Below the pieces are notes generated by a model that did not search any database, had not been told where the DNA came from, and saw nothing but the letters and a program-made list of their open reading frames with translations. Below, piece after piece: positions 6,763-13,368 of a stretch of 25,748 bases of DNA. Each line of letters opens with the position of its first letter. The stretch's first letter is position 1. A program made the position numbers and the translations under genes. The stretch is from a virus, in the IMG/VR virus record IMGVR_UViG_3300048833_000037, positions 1-25,748 of that record, one strand, 5' to 3'.

Positions 6763-7080
6763 ATGGATAAAACAGAACAATGGGAGGACACAATGCACCT
6801 TATAAGAGATGTAAACAGAGCCTTCAAGTACAGACAAGAGAACGCACGATACATACCAGTCAGAGATGAATCAACAGAGTTTATCTTAGGCGACTATGGA
6901 CTAGACGACAAAGGAAACCTAGAAGATATGGACTGGCAGTGTCAGCACCTAAATCAAGGGTTCGATGAAGTAGACACACCTTTTATGACATTTGAGGGAG
7001 TAAAAGACTACACAACTGTAGTAAGAACATGTGACGACTGCAACGCCACCTATAACGAGATAGATGAGGAATGGCTATGA
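6763..7080 (+). CDS. Hypothetical acidic protein with Cys/His cluster
   Basis: A 105-residue acidic protein. ATG 6763 has AAGGA seven bases upstream; ATG 6793, behind GGGAGGA, is an alternative start. CQH in the middle and CDDC near the C-terminus could form one zinc site. It is the first gene of the recombination operon, joined to the annealing protein gene by an overlap. No family recognised. Confidence 0.7.
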   Translation: MDKTEQWEDTMHLIRDVNRAFKYRQENARYIPVRDESTEFILGDYGLDDKGNLEDMDWQCQHLNQGFDEVDTPFMTFEGVKDYTTVVRTCDDCNATYNEIDEEWL

Positions 7081-7559
7081 ATAAACTAGCAACAATTAAG
7101 GTATCTGGAGGCGATTACGCAACCGTACCGACTAGGCTTAAAGCATTTAGAGAAGCTAATCCTAGAGCAAGCATTACAACCGAGCCTACGATAAACGGTG
7201 ACACGATTGTATTCAAAGCAACTATTAAGCAAGACCAAGCCGACCCTAATTCAGCAGAAGCTACCGGTCACAGCTACGGAACAAACACAGGTGGCAAAGC
7301 ATTTGAACGATTAGAAACAGTAGCACTAGGTAGATGCCTGGCGATACTTGGCTATCTAAACAACGGACAAATCGCAAGCACCGAAGAAATGGAGGACTTT
7401 GAACAATTTAAGTTAGAGAAATACCAAGCAGAGATTGACGAAGCAGAAAGCGTTGAATCACTAATGGAACTATTTAACAGAATGACACCAGAGGAAAAGA
7501 AAGTATTTACAACTTCAGTATCTGAAAAGAAAAAGGAGTTACTAGATGCAGATAAATAA
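7077..7559 (+). CDS. Probable single-strand annealing protein (Erf/Sak-like)
   Basis: A 160-residue protein whose middle (a strand-rich region VFKATIKQ, then KAFERLETVALGRCLAILGY and an IASTEEME segment) resembles phage annealing proteins of the Erf/Rad52-like group, where the ETxAxGRxLxxLGY helix is typical. Such proteins anneal complementary single strands during phage recombination. The gene directly after encodes a YqaJ-type exonuclease, and that pairing supports the call. I prefer ATG 7077, six bases after GAGGA and overlapping the previous stop, over ATG 7071, which lies directly on it. The last 45 residues are an acidic helical tail that may bind the partner. The family call is from memory of the motif, not a search. 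Confidence 0.65.
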   Translation: MNKLATIKVSGGDYATVPTRLKAFREANPRASITTEPTINGDTIVFKATIKQDQADPNSAEATGHSYGTNTGGKAFERLETVALGRCLAILGYLNNGQIASTEEMEDFEQFKLEKYQAEIDEAESVESLMELFNRMTPEEKKVFTTSVSEKKKELLDADK

Positions 7560-8178
7560 AGCCGAGCAAGGCTCAGATGAATGGCTACAAGCCAGACTGG
7601 GAAAGTTCACAGCTAGTAGAGCTGGTGACCTAATGAAGAAACAACGCAACGGTACACCATACGCTGCACGTAAGAACTACATAACCGAACTAGCACTAGA
7701 ACGCTTAACAGGTAAAGCAAAAGAAGTAGTAGTTACCGAAGCTATGTTAAACGGAACTGAAAGCGAGCGAGTAGCAGCACTAGCCTACTCATTCCATACC
7801 GGAAACGAAACCGAGCAAACAGGATTCTGGCACAACGACATTTACGGAGCAAGCCCTGATGACCTAGTAAGTGATGACGGTGGTGTTGAGTATAAAAACC
7901 CAATGCCAGCCACTCACTACGAAACATTAAGAACACAGGAAATACCAGAACACTACTACTGGCAGGTAATTCAATGCCTACTAGTAACAGGTCGAAAGTG
8001 GTGGGATTACGTGAGTCACTGTGCAGACTTTGACACTAACGCCCAACTGTTCATTAAAAGAGTGAATCGTAAAGAAGTATTAGCAGACATCAAAGCCTTA
8101 GAAGCAGAGATCAGGAAAGCCAATAAGGAAGTAGAAGAACAAGTTAAGTTCATTAAGAACTATAAGGAGCAGTCATGA
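7546..8178 (+). CDS. YqaJ / lambda-type exonuclease
   Basis: A 210-residue 5'-3' double-strand exonuclease of the PD-(D/E)XK fold, which makes single-stranded tails for annealing. The N-terminal QGSDEWLQARLGKFTAS is the family hallmark. The active site includes E74 in GTESE, the SPD at 103-105 and E115-x-K117 in VEYKNP. HYYWQVIQ at 136-143 is the conserved helix after it. A charged coiled coil ends the protein (165-205). Start ATG 7546 follows AAAGGAG and overlaps the annealing protein gene by 14 bases. Confidence 0.88.
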   Translation: MQINKAEQGSDEWLQARLGKFTASRAGDLMKKQRNGTPYAARKNYITELALERLTGKAKEVVVTEAMLNGTESERVAALAYSFHTGNETEQTGFWHNDIYGASPDDLVSDDGGVEYKNPMPATHYETLRTQEIPEHYYWQVIQCLLVTGRKWWDYVSHCADFDTNAQLFIKRVNRKEVLADIKALEAEIRKANKEVEEQVKFIKNYKEQS

Positions 8179-8309
8179 GTGAGTCACTAGCAACCGATGA
8201 GCTAATGAAAATGTACAACTTAGGCATACAACATGGGCGCAACCTAGAACGCAAAGAGATAGAACTAGAACAATTAAAAAAAGAAGTAGAGGAACTAATA
8301 AATGAGTAA
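8175..8309 (+). CDS. Micro-protein, coiled coil
   Basis: A 44-residue frame that overlaps the exonuclease stop by ATGA and the next gene by eight bases. From about residue 24 it is a short charged coiled coil (ERKEIELEQLKKEVEELINE). It lies in the gap between well-supported genes and fills it exactly. Function unknown. Confidence 0.6.
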   Translation: MSESLATDELMKMYNLGIQHGRNLERKEIELEQLKKEVEELINE

Positions 8310-8556
8310 AGAAAACAAGACACCCAACAAGGCTGTCGCAAGCGTAAAGAACGCAATAAGTGAAGCCAACCAACTATTAAAAAACATCGAACTGTTCGTA
8401 GAAGCAATATGTCTACTAATCCTAGCCTATGCAGGTTACTGGACAGCATTCAACGTACCACTAAGAAACGAATACAAGTACGTGTTGATGTTCGCAGCAA
8501 TATTGATAGGACTACGAGGAAGCATATTACTAGTACAACGGATAAATAAGAGATAG
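8302..8556 (+). CDS. Two-helix membrane protein
   Basis: An 84-residue protein with a basic N-terminus and two hydrophobic helices, at about 32-52 (FVEAICLLILAYAGYW) and 60-79 (YVLMFAAILIGLRGSILLV), joined by a short charged loop, ending in QRINKR. Size and topology would fit a holin. However, it sits in the recombination operon about 1.6 kb from the lysin, so the holin idea is only a possibility. Confidence 0.7.
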   Translation: MSKENKTPNKAVASVKNAISEANQLLKNIELFVEAICLLILAYAGYWTAFNVPLRNEYKYVLMFAAILIGLRGSILLVQRINKR

Positions 8557-8558
8557 AT

Positions 8559-8822
8559 ATGAAAGCTAATTTAAGTAACTACAGGGCATTAGAAGATTAC
8601 TTAGACAAAAATGACATTGAATATCACAAGCTAAACGAATACCAGTACAGAATACTCGGTGAAGTAGCGATTGTAGATGTGTGGCCCGCAAGAATGACCT
8701 GTCACGTAATTCAGACAGAAGCAGTAGACCCTAACAGGTATTTCAGATTAGCTTACAACTTTAACGAGAAACAATTACAAGCAGTATTAAACGGAGAGGA
8801 ATGGAGAAAAGCGAATGGCTGA
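8559..8822 (+). CDS. Hypothetical protein
   Basis: An 87-residue soluble protein two bases after the membrane protein gene and overlapping the next by eight bases. It has a mixed helix-strand pattern (NYRALEDYLDKNDIEYHKL, then YRILGEVAIVDVWPARMTCHV). No family recognised. The tight position within the recombination operon is the only hint of role. Confidence 0.7.
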   Translation: MKANLSNYRALEDYLDKNDIEYHKLNEYQYRILGEVAIVDVWPARMTCHVIQTEAVDPNRYFRLAYNFNEKQLQAVLNGEEWRKANG

Positions 8823-9102
8823 TTTTGATAATAACATGCGAGGTGTACTTTTCCAGAACGATAAGGCAAAAGACACTCAACCAGACTATAAGGGTTCATG
8901 CGAAATAGACGGAAAACAATATTGGCTAAGTGGCTGGAAAAAGCTATCTAAGGATAATAAGCCTTTCTTGTCACTCGCAATTCAAGAAAAAGAAGTTGTT
9001 ACAGAGCAATCAGGTTACGAAAAAGCAAAGCAAGCTAGAGACAGTTTGCAAGATACAACGGACTATGACAGTCCACCAAATTTACAAGATATTCCGTTCT
9101 AA
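8815..9102 (+). CDS. Small SSB-like protein (DUF736-like) with DIPF tail
   Basis: A 95-residue protein. The first 60 residues follow the DUF736 / minimal OB-like pattern: GVLFQNDKAKDTQPDYKGSC, a G-K-Q-YWLSGWKK strand and KPFLSLAIQ. A flexible acidic segment follows and the protein ends in QDIPF. Bacterial SSB proteins end in a nearly identical acidic DIPF tip that recruits host repair and replication enzymes. It is the last gene of the annealing protein/exonuclease operon, which fits a single-strand DNA-binding role. Function is inferred. Confidence 0.7.
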   Translation: MADFDNNMRGVLFQNDKAKDTQPDYKGSCEIDGKQYWLSGWKKLSKDNKPFLSLAIQEKEVVTEQSGYEKAKQARDSLQDTTDYDSPPNLQDIPF

Positions 9103-9123
9103 AAAGGAATTGCACATTAACGA

Positions 9124-9231
9124 TTAGAGCGTAGTAGTGCTGGTAGTAAAAGAACTCCGGTCGCAACATGCATGTCTACTTCGAGTAGCGGTGGAAGACG
9201 GCAACTTTACTACTAGCACCATACGCTCTAA
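9124..9231 (+). ncRNA. Large folded RNA or cruciform element
   Basis: TTAGAGCGTA (9124-9133) pairs perfectly with 9222-9231. After a small internal loop, 9137-9152 pairs with 9205-9219 (about 16 pairs with one G-U and one bulged A). The 52-base apical part has its own CCGGTC/GACGG helix (9157-9162 with 9197-9201, one bulge) and a CTACT/AGTAG hairpin (9176-9188). No T-run follows, so it is not a terminator. I recognise no RNA family. It may be a leader element for the next gene, a free RNA, or a DNA cruciform. Confidence 0.6.
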
Positions 9232-9285
9232 CAAATTTATCAACAACTATGAGGGTAGTAATCAATAAAGGGTAAAGGTAGAAAA

Positions 9286-9489
9286 GTGGGTGAATTAAGA
9301 TTTGTAATACTTGTTCGCAGAGAAGGGCAATCAGTCCACGACAGCGACAAGTTCGCAACAGAAGAATTTACAGACATTCAAGAACTGAAAGAAGCTGTAA
9401 ATCATTACATAGATGTTCAGTTTGAAGATGAAGAAATCAACGGCACTGATAAAAGCGATATGTGGCCGGAGGTTAGCGATGAGAACTAA
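9286..9489 (+). CDS. Hypothetical acidic small protein
   Basis: A 67-residue protein from GTG 9286, seven bases after AAAGG. It has a strand-like N-terminus (ELRFVILVRREG) and an acidic remainder. It overlaps the next gene by 11 bases. Unknown function. Confidence 0.6.
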   Translation: MGELRFVILVRREGQSVHDSDKFATEEFTDIQELKEAVNHYIDVQFEDEEINGTDKSDMWPEVSDEN

Positions 9490-9778
9490 AAAACTTGTTG
9501 AAAGAGTCCTATCTCAAAAACCAGAAGCTAGAGATGACGACAAACTTTTAATGCTAGAAATATGGGAAATGCAAGGTCTTTGTTTCAGCGAAACTCAAAA
9601 AAAAGCATTTAAGCGTGTATCATCACCAGAATCTATTAGAAGAACACGTCAAAAGTTCCAGCAAGACGGAGAGTACAGAGCAAGCGATAGAGTGGAAGAA
9701 AAACGCTATCAGATGTATGTGGAGACTAAGGATGCGATACAGAAAGCTCCTTCCGCAATAAGTTGGTTGGCAGACTGA
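9479..9778 (+). CDS. Phage regulatory-type helical protein
   Basis: A 99-residue basic protein. I chose ATG 9479, six bases after GGAGG and overlapping the previous stop. The sequence (DDDKLLMLEIWEMQG, then SPESIRRTRQKFQQDGEY) matches a widespread phage family of unknown function often found just before late or packaging genes in Gram-positive phages, in ArpU-like positions. A regulatory or DNA-binding role is inferred from that context only. Confidence 0.7.
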   Translation: MRTKKLVERVLSQKPEARDDDKLLMLEIWEMQGLCFSETQKKAFKRVSSPESIRRTRQKFQQDGEYRASDRVEEKRYQMYVETKDAIQKAPSAISWLAD

Positions 9779-10462
9779 TGAGATATTTTTCAATGTTCTC
9801 TGGTATTGCCGGATTCGAGAAAGGAATACAACAAGCGTATGACATTAGCAATAAACAATCTACCCAGATCGAGCAAGACGGGCAAGGGAGGAACGGGGAC
9901 TCTGATGAAGTGGGACACGATGTTTTGCCTACAGGCAGGACAACCCCATTATGTGCTGGTTACTCCGAAATCGACAAATACGCAATTAAAGTCTACGAAA
10001 GGCAATTTAATGGACACAAAAACTACGGAGATGCAACAAGAATTGATCCCAAAGAACTCCCAGACTTCGACCTTCTCGTTGGTGGATTTCCTTGCCAAGC
10101 ATTCTCAATCGCTGGCAAACGTGCAGGATTTAACGACACCAGAGGGACACTCTTTTTTGACATCGCTAGGATTCTTGCAGAAAAAAGACCCCGACATTTG
10201 GTACTCGAAAACGTCAAAGGTCTACTTAGTCACGACTCTGGCAAAACTTTCCAGACAATACTTGGGGTTCTCTCCGACCTGGGGTATCGAGTTGAATGGC
10301 AAGTACTTAACAGCAAAGACTTCGGAGTTCCCCGATGACTGGACTAAGTATGGAGTAGGCGATGAACCAATCTCAGACACTCAACGCTACAAGATGTGTG
10401 GTAACGCAGTAACAGTAAACACAGTCCAAGCTGTAATGGAAGGACTGATGAAATGCCTGTAA
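9778..10462 (+). pseudogene. Broken C5-cytosine DNA methyltransferase
   Basis: The gene starts at ATG 9778 and encodes MFSGIAGFEKG (motif I, AdoMet binding), SEIDKYAI, GGFPCQAFSIAGKR (motif IV with the catalytic Cys), LENVKGLL (motif VI) and LNSKDFGVP (motif VIII). It stops at 10336-10338. Directly past that point, in another frame, the DNA encodes FPDDWTKYG and YKMCGNAVTVN (motif X) to the stop at 10460-10462. The target-recognition domain and most of motif IX, usually 100 or more residues, are absent. The join therefore combines a deletion with a frame change. Methylation is not expected. It overlaps the next gene by ten bases. Confidence 0.8.
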
Positions 10463-10860
10463 AAAGAGCTAAAGGCGCTAAAGCTAAAGCAGACCGACTC
10501 TTTAGTGAAGTAATACGATCCGTTGGTTATTGCGAAGCAGACGGCTATGACGATGTTAAATGTTCACCACAACTTCAATGTATGCACATAATCTCACGCA
10601 GATTTAACGCAACTAGATGTGACACTCGCAACGCATTTTCAGGATGTGCAGCGCACCATAGATTTTTCACTGACCATCCTAGAGAGTTCAGTAAATTCAT
10701 AACGACTACTTGGGCGCAGAAATACTACGACGAGGTATATCAGAACAGCAGGAACTCATCACTAGGTAAACAAGTTGATTGGGATGAGAGAGTAGCATTT
10801 TTAACAGATATAAAAGAACAACGAATAACGCTTGAAGAAGCAAGAGAGATGGAGGAGTAA
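10453..10860 (+). CDS. HNH / NinG-like zinc protein
   Basis: A 135-residue protein with a basic N-terminus and a Cys/His-rich core: C27, C37, C43, H45 (CMHIISRR), N60 (TRNAF), C65 and H68-H69. The HIISRRxxATRxDxxNA pattern is that of HNH nucleases and NinG/Rap-type phage recombination proteins, which cut branched or nicked DNA. The His-Asn-His set looks intact. The C-terminal 40 residues are acidic and helical. It overlaps the broken methyltransferase remnant, which may explain why that remnant persists. Confidence 0.75.
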   Translation: MPVKRAKGAKAKADRLFSEVIRSVGYCEADGYDDVKCSPQLQCMHIISRRFNATRCDTRNAFSGCAAHHRFFTDHPREFSKFITTTWAQKYYDEVYQNSRNSSLGKQVDWDERVAFLTDIKEQRITLEEAREMEE

Positions 10861-11085
10861 ATGAGTCAAACAAAAGAAGGAGCTGCTAAAGCAAAGTCAG
10901 TAATGATAGAAAAATACGGCCCTGATTTTTGGAAAAGAATCGGTAGTACAGGCGGCAAGAAATCTGGTACTGGTGGCTTCTACTACGCTAAGAAGAACTA
11001 CACACCAGACGACCCACGACATCCAGCTAATGCAGGCAAACGTGGAGGAAAATTAAGTGTACGTAAAGCAAAGGCAACAGTATGA
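10861..11085 (+). CDS. Gly/Lys-rich KGG-type basic protein
   Basis: A 74-residue, strongly basic protein with glycine-rich repeats (GSTGGKKSGTGGF, then PANAGKRGGKLS). It resembles small phage and stress proteins with GsiB/KGG-type motifs, many of which are proposed to bind nucleic acid. It starts immediately after the previous stop and overlaps the next gene by ATGA. Exact function unknown. Confidence 0.75.
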   Translation: MSQTKEGAAKAKSVMIEKYGPDFWKRIGSTGGKKSGTGGFYYAKKNYTPDDPRHPANAGKRGGKLSVRKAKATV

Positions 11086-11183
11086 CTAAGCTTGAAATCC
11101 TGTTACTAGCACTAACAATCTTAGTAGTAGTCGCACTGTTCAGTCAATCAGCTATGGCAATAATTATAGGGGGTATTCAATGA
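11082..11183 (+). CDS. Micro-protein, single membrane helix
   Basis: A 33-residue frame linked by ATGA overlaps on both sides. After MTKLE it is a continuous hydrophobic helix (ILLLALTILVVVALF), then a short tail. It could be a small membrane protein or an uncleaved signal anchor. Confidence 0.55.
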   Translation: MTKLEILLLALTILVVVALFSQSAMAIIIGGIQ

Positions 11184-11347
11184 GTTTAATAGAGTTTAGC
11201 TTTTTATTCACGGGAACTGTCTTTTTCATACTTGAATCAGGCAGACACCTATTCACCATCTACATGGCTAGAGAGATAAGTAAACACGAAATGGAGTGTG
11301 AAGAATGTCAGGAACAGGAACGAATAAGAGAAATAAGAAGAAAATGA
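11180..11347 (+). CDS. Small membrane-anchored protein with CxxC
   Basis: A 55-residue frame with ATGA overlaps at both ends. The N-terminus is hydrophobic (FSFLFTGTVFFIL), and the rest is a charged helix containing CEEC at about 40-43. The tail is basic (RIREIRRK). Function unknown. Confidence 0.55.
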   Translation: MSLIEFSFLFTGTVFFILESGRHLFTIYMAREISKHEMECEECQEQERIREIRRK

Positions 11348-11481
11348 AACTACCCAAAGACTCTATCTACAACCTAGATACATGGAAAATGGGCTACGAA
11401 GATGTCAAGAAACCTAAGCCTAAAGTAGTAGTCAGTCTAAAGAAGCGAATACAACACGCTTGGAGGGTATTAAAAGGATGA
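11344..11481 (+). CDS. Basic micro-protein
   Basis: A 45-residue basic protein from ATG 11344 (ATGA overlap with the previous stop). An upstream ATG 11305, eight bases after GGAG, would add 13 residues rich in Lys and Asn. It overlaps the glutaredoxin gene by ATGA. No family recognised. Confidence 0.5.
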   Translation: MKLPKDSIYNLDTWKMGYEDVKKPKPKVVVSLKKRIQHAWRVLKG

Positions 11482-11723
11482 AAGTACACCTATATAAAAC
11501 ACAGTACTGTTCTAAATGCCCAGCGGTAATTAAATATCTCAATAACAAACGAGTAGACTTTGAAGTTATTGATTGTACCAATGACGTAAACGATCTAACA
11601 CCAGCAAGTGAAATATCTGGTCAATTCACCGTACCTCAAACAAAGATAGGCAGAGAAGTCATAGTCGGTTTAGATTATGGCAAACTAGCAGACGCACTAC
11701 GGAAGAATGGTTTGATTGAATGA
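11478..11723 (+). CDS. Glutaredoxin / NrdH-like redoxin
   Basis: An 81-residue thiol-redox protein of the thioredoxin fold. The active site is CSKC (11-14) after the first strand VHLYKTQY. The cis-Pro segment is TVPQT (51-55) and IGREVIVGLDYGKL is the usual end. Such phage proteins reduce ribonucleotide reductase or other targets. No reductase gene is in the window, so it probably works with a host enzyme. ATG 11478 overlaps the previous stop; a TTG at 11460 is less likely. Confidence 0.85.
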   Translation: MKVHLYKTQYCSKCPAVIKYLNNKRVDFEVIDCTNDVNDLTPASEISGQFTVPQTKIGREVIVGLDYGKLADALRKNGLIE

Positions 11724-11869
11724 TGTGCTACAAACTTAGCTGTATGTGTGACTGTGGTCAAGAGCATAAAGAGTGTAGGATAGCAGGATTACACACTTTG
11801 GCAGAGATTGAATTATTAAAGGTAAAAGGAGTGAGCTATGAGCAATACAGAACCAACAGAGCTAGATGA
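11720..11869 (+). CDS. Cys-rich micro-protein
   Basis: A 49-residue frame starting with an ATGA overlap on the glutaredoxin stop. Five cysteines and two histidines lie in the first 25 residues (SCMCDCGQEHKEC), suggesting metal binding. It runs 32 bases into the next gene in another frame, which is longer than other overlaps here, so it is less certain than its neighbours. Confidence 0.45.
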   Translation: MMCYKLSCMCDCGQEHKECRIAGLHTLAEIELLKVKGVSYEQYRTNRAR

Positions 11870-12197
11870 ATTGGGCGAAATTAGTGAGATTTTAGAGGAG
11901 TGGCTTGACGAGGCTATGGCAACATCTTCATTGGGGGTGACTATTGATGATACCCGAACCGAAGATGACCGAAATAGACAGTATTCAGAAGCACTTGAGA
12001 AGAATTGTCGCCAAATCCTAGCCCTCATAAACAAATCCTACATCTCTCGTAAAGCAGTGGAGGAGGTATTTGAAGAAGAAGAAATAGAACTAAAGGCTCA
12101 AAAGCCTGGAGATGAAGTAACGTTCTTGCATAATCAACACGCTATCGGCTACAACCAAGCCATTGACGACATTAAGAAAAGGTTATTGGAATTATGA
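11838..12197 (+). CDS. Hypothetical acidic helical protein
   Basis: A 119-residue acidic protein behind AAAAGGAG. The segment NCRQILALINKSYISRKAVEEV resembles the middle of the 14777 gene product (AKRQINALITKARIDEVKK), with an acidic LxEI helix before it in both. They may be diverged paralogues. No function known. Confidence 0.7.
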   Translation: MSNTEPTELDELGEISEILEEWLDEAMATSSLGVTIDDTRTEDDRNRQYSEALEKNCRQILALINKSYISRKAVEEVFEEEEIELKAQKPGDEVTFLHNQHAIGYNQAIDDIKKRLLEL

Positions 12198-12460
12198 ACG
12201 ACAATACTCGAATTAAGCTAGAAAACATTTTGCTGACTTTTGGTAGCAGAGTTTTAGATGTGGCGAACAATAAAGAAAACCCAGCGATGGGTGAACTGAT
12301 AGATAAGCCTGTTAATGAAATCATAGAACTATATGCTAAGGACGTATTGCCAAAATCTGATGCACTAATACAAGATATGATAAACCTTCACGCAAATATG
12401 AAAGCTGATTATTTACGGCTTAGCTTAACCACAACACAACAAGGAGGAGAGAAAAGATAA
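12194..12460 (+). CDS. Hypothetical protein
   Basis: An 88-residue helical protein with ATGA overlap to the previous gene and a one-base overlap with the next. AAGGAGG near its end serves as ribosome binding site for the following gene. No family recognised. Confidence 0.7.
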   Translation: MNDNTRIKLENILLTFGSRVLDVANNKENPAMGELIDKPVNEIIELYAKDVLPKSDALIQDMINLHANMKADYLRLSLTTTQQGGEKR

Positions 12461-12762
12461 TGGACAATTACACAACAAACTTAAGCGGTACACCACGGGA
12501 TACAAATAAAGCCGAGCCACAGTTTGTAGTCGAAATACAGGAAATGACTAAAACACTTACGTTACTTGGAGAATTGCAAGACAGAATATACCACAAATTA
12601 AGTCCAGTAAGAAATCAGATGCTCACTAGTTCAGAGCCAGTAGTCGAACCAACGTCATCAACGACTGAAGCACCACTAGTTACAAGCCTAAAACAACTAA
12701 ACTATCAAGCAACTCGCATACTACAAAACTTTAGCAACACCTATGATGAAATAGACCTATGA
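12460..12762 (+). CDS. Hypothetical protein
   Basis: A 100-residue protein. A helical part (EIQEMTKTLTLLGELQDRIYHKL) is followed by a Ser/Thr/Pro-rich linker and a second helix, which suggests a two-helix or oligomerising protein. It overlaps the next gene by ATGA. Function unknown. Confidence 0.7.
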   Translation: MDNYTTNLSGTPRDTNKAEPQFVVEIQEMTKTLTLLGELQDRIYHKLSPVRNQMLTSSEPVVEPTSSTTEAPLVTSLKQLNYQATRILQNFSNTYDEIDL

Positions 12763-13004
12763 GATATATAGTTGAGCCAATTGGCTATAAAAAAGGAGTA
12801 AAGTACACCCGACAACAGTGGGAAAAGAACCATAAACCAACCTGTAGTGTTTACCCCTGCGAAGCGTGGAAAGACATCCACTGGCACTTTAACACTTGTA
12901 AACACGGTGTATGGACAGATATTAAACTTTGTAAGACTTGCGACAAATGGACAATCAGACGAATGAACGCCAAACCAAACAATACTAACCTAGATAAGGA
13001 ATAA
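12759..13004 (+). CDS. Small Cys/His protein, probable zinc-binding
   Basis: An 81-residue basic protein with C29, C34, an HWHFNTCKH segment and a later CKTC (58-61). The spacing suits one or two zinc sites of a treble-clef or ribbon kind. It could bind nucleic acid. No named family recognised. Confidence 0.7.
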   Translation: MRYIVEPIGYKKGVKYTRQQWEKNHKPTCSVYPCEAWKDIHWHFNTCKHGVWTDIKLCKTCDKWTIRRMNAKPNNTNLDKE

Positions 13005-13013
13005 GGAGACAAT

Positions 13014-13361
13014 ATGAAAACATCAAACCCAAACGGAGAACCAGTAACACATGGAGAGCTGGCTTTTATAAAAGTAGATAAACTACCAAGGCTATCTAAA
13101 AAAGAATCTGGTAAATATAAAATGTATATAGCTGGACACTCAGAAACAGGACACCATCACATAGTTGAATCAGATACCGAGTTTGAAGTAGTGTTGAGTG
13201 GCGAAGAACGCTACATGATTATAAAGGATTTGGCGAAATTGTGGCACAAAAAGTCTATAGATATTCACGAAACTAGAATACTTAGTCCTGGAATATATAA
13301 GATTAACGAGAAGACAGAGTATAATCCTTTCACTAAGCTTGTAACGAGAGTCTTTGACTGA
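13014..13361 (+). CDS. GHxHH-type small protein, partner of repeat protein
   Basis: A 115-residue protein behind AAGGAG. It contains HGELAFIKVDKLPRL, then GHSETGHHHIV, a WHKKSIDIHETRILSPGIY segment and a YNPFTKLVTRVFD end. This order matches small bacterial and phage proteins (G-E-x-TGHxH, H-x-P-hydrophobic-P-G-x-Y, x-R-V-x-D) that I recall being encoded beside proteins with QVxDQV repeats, as here. That association is from memory. The histidines suggest a metal site. Function unknown. Confidence 0.7.
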   Translation: MKTSNPNGEPVTHGELAFIKVDKLPRLSKKESGKYKMYIAGHSETGHHHIVESDTEFEVVLSGEERYMIIKDLAKLWHKKSIDIHETRILSPGIYKINEKTEYNPFTKLVTRVFD

Positions 13362-13368
13362 GGTGGTC

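Noticed and set aside
9124-9231. CRISPR array or insertion-sequence ends
   Set aside because: There is a single inverted arm pair, no spaced direct repeats, no transposase and no target duplication.
9806-10462. A 218-residue alternative frame over the methyltransferase
   Set aside because: Most of it is the out-of-frame shadow of the methyltransferase; only the last 40 or so residues are real methyltransferase sequence, left after the deletion.
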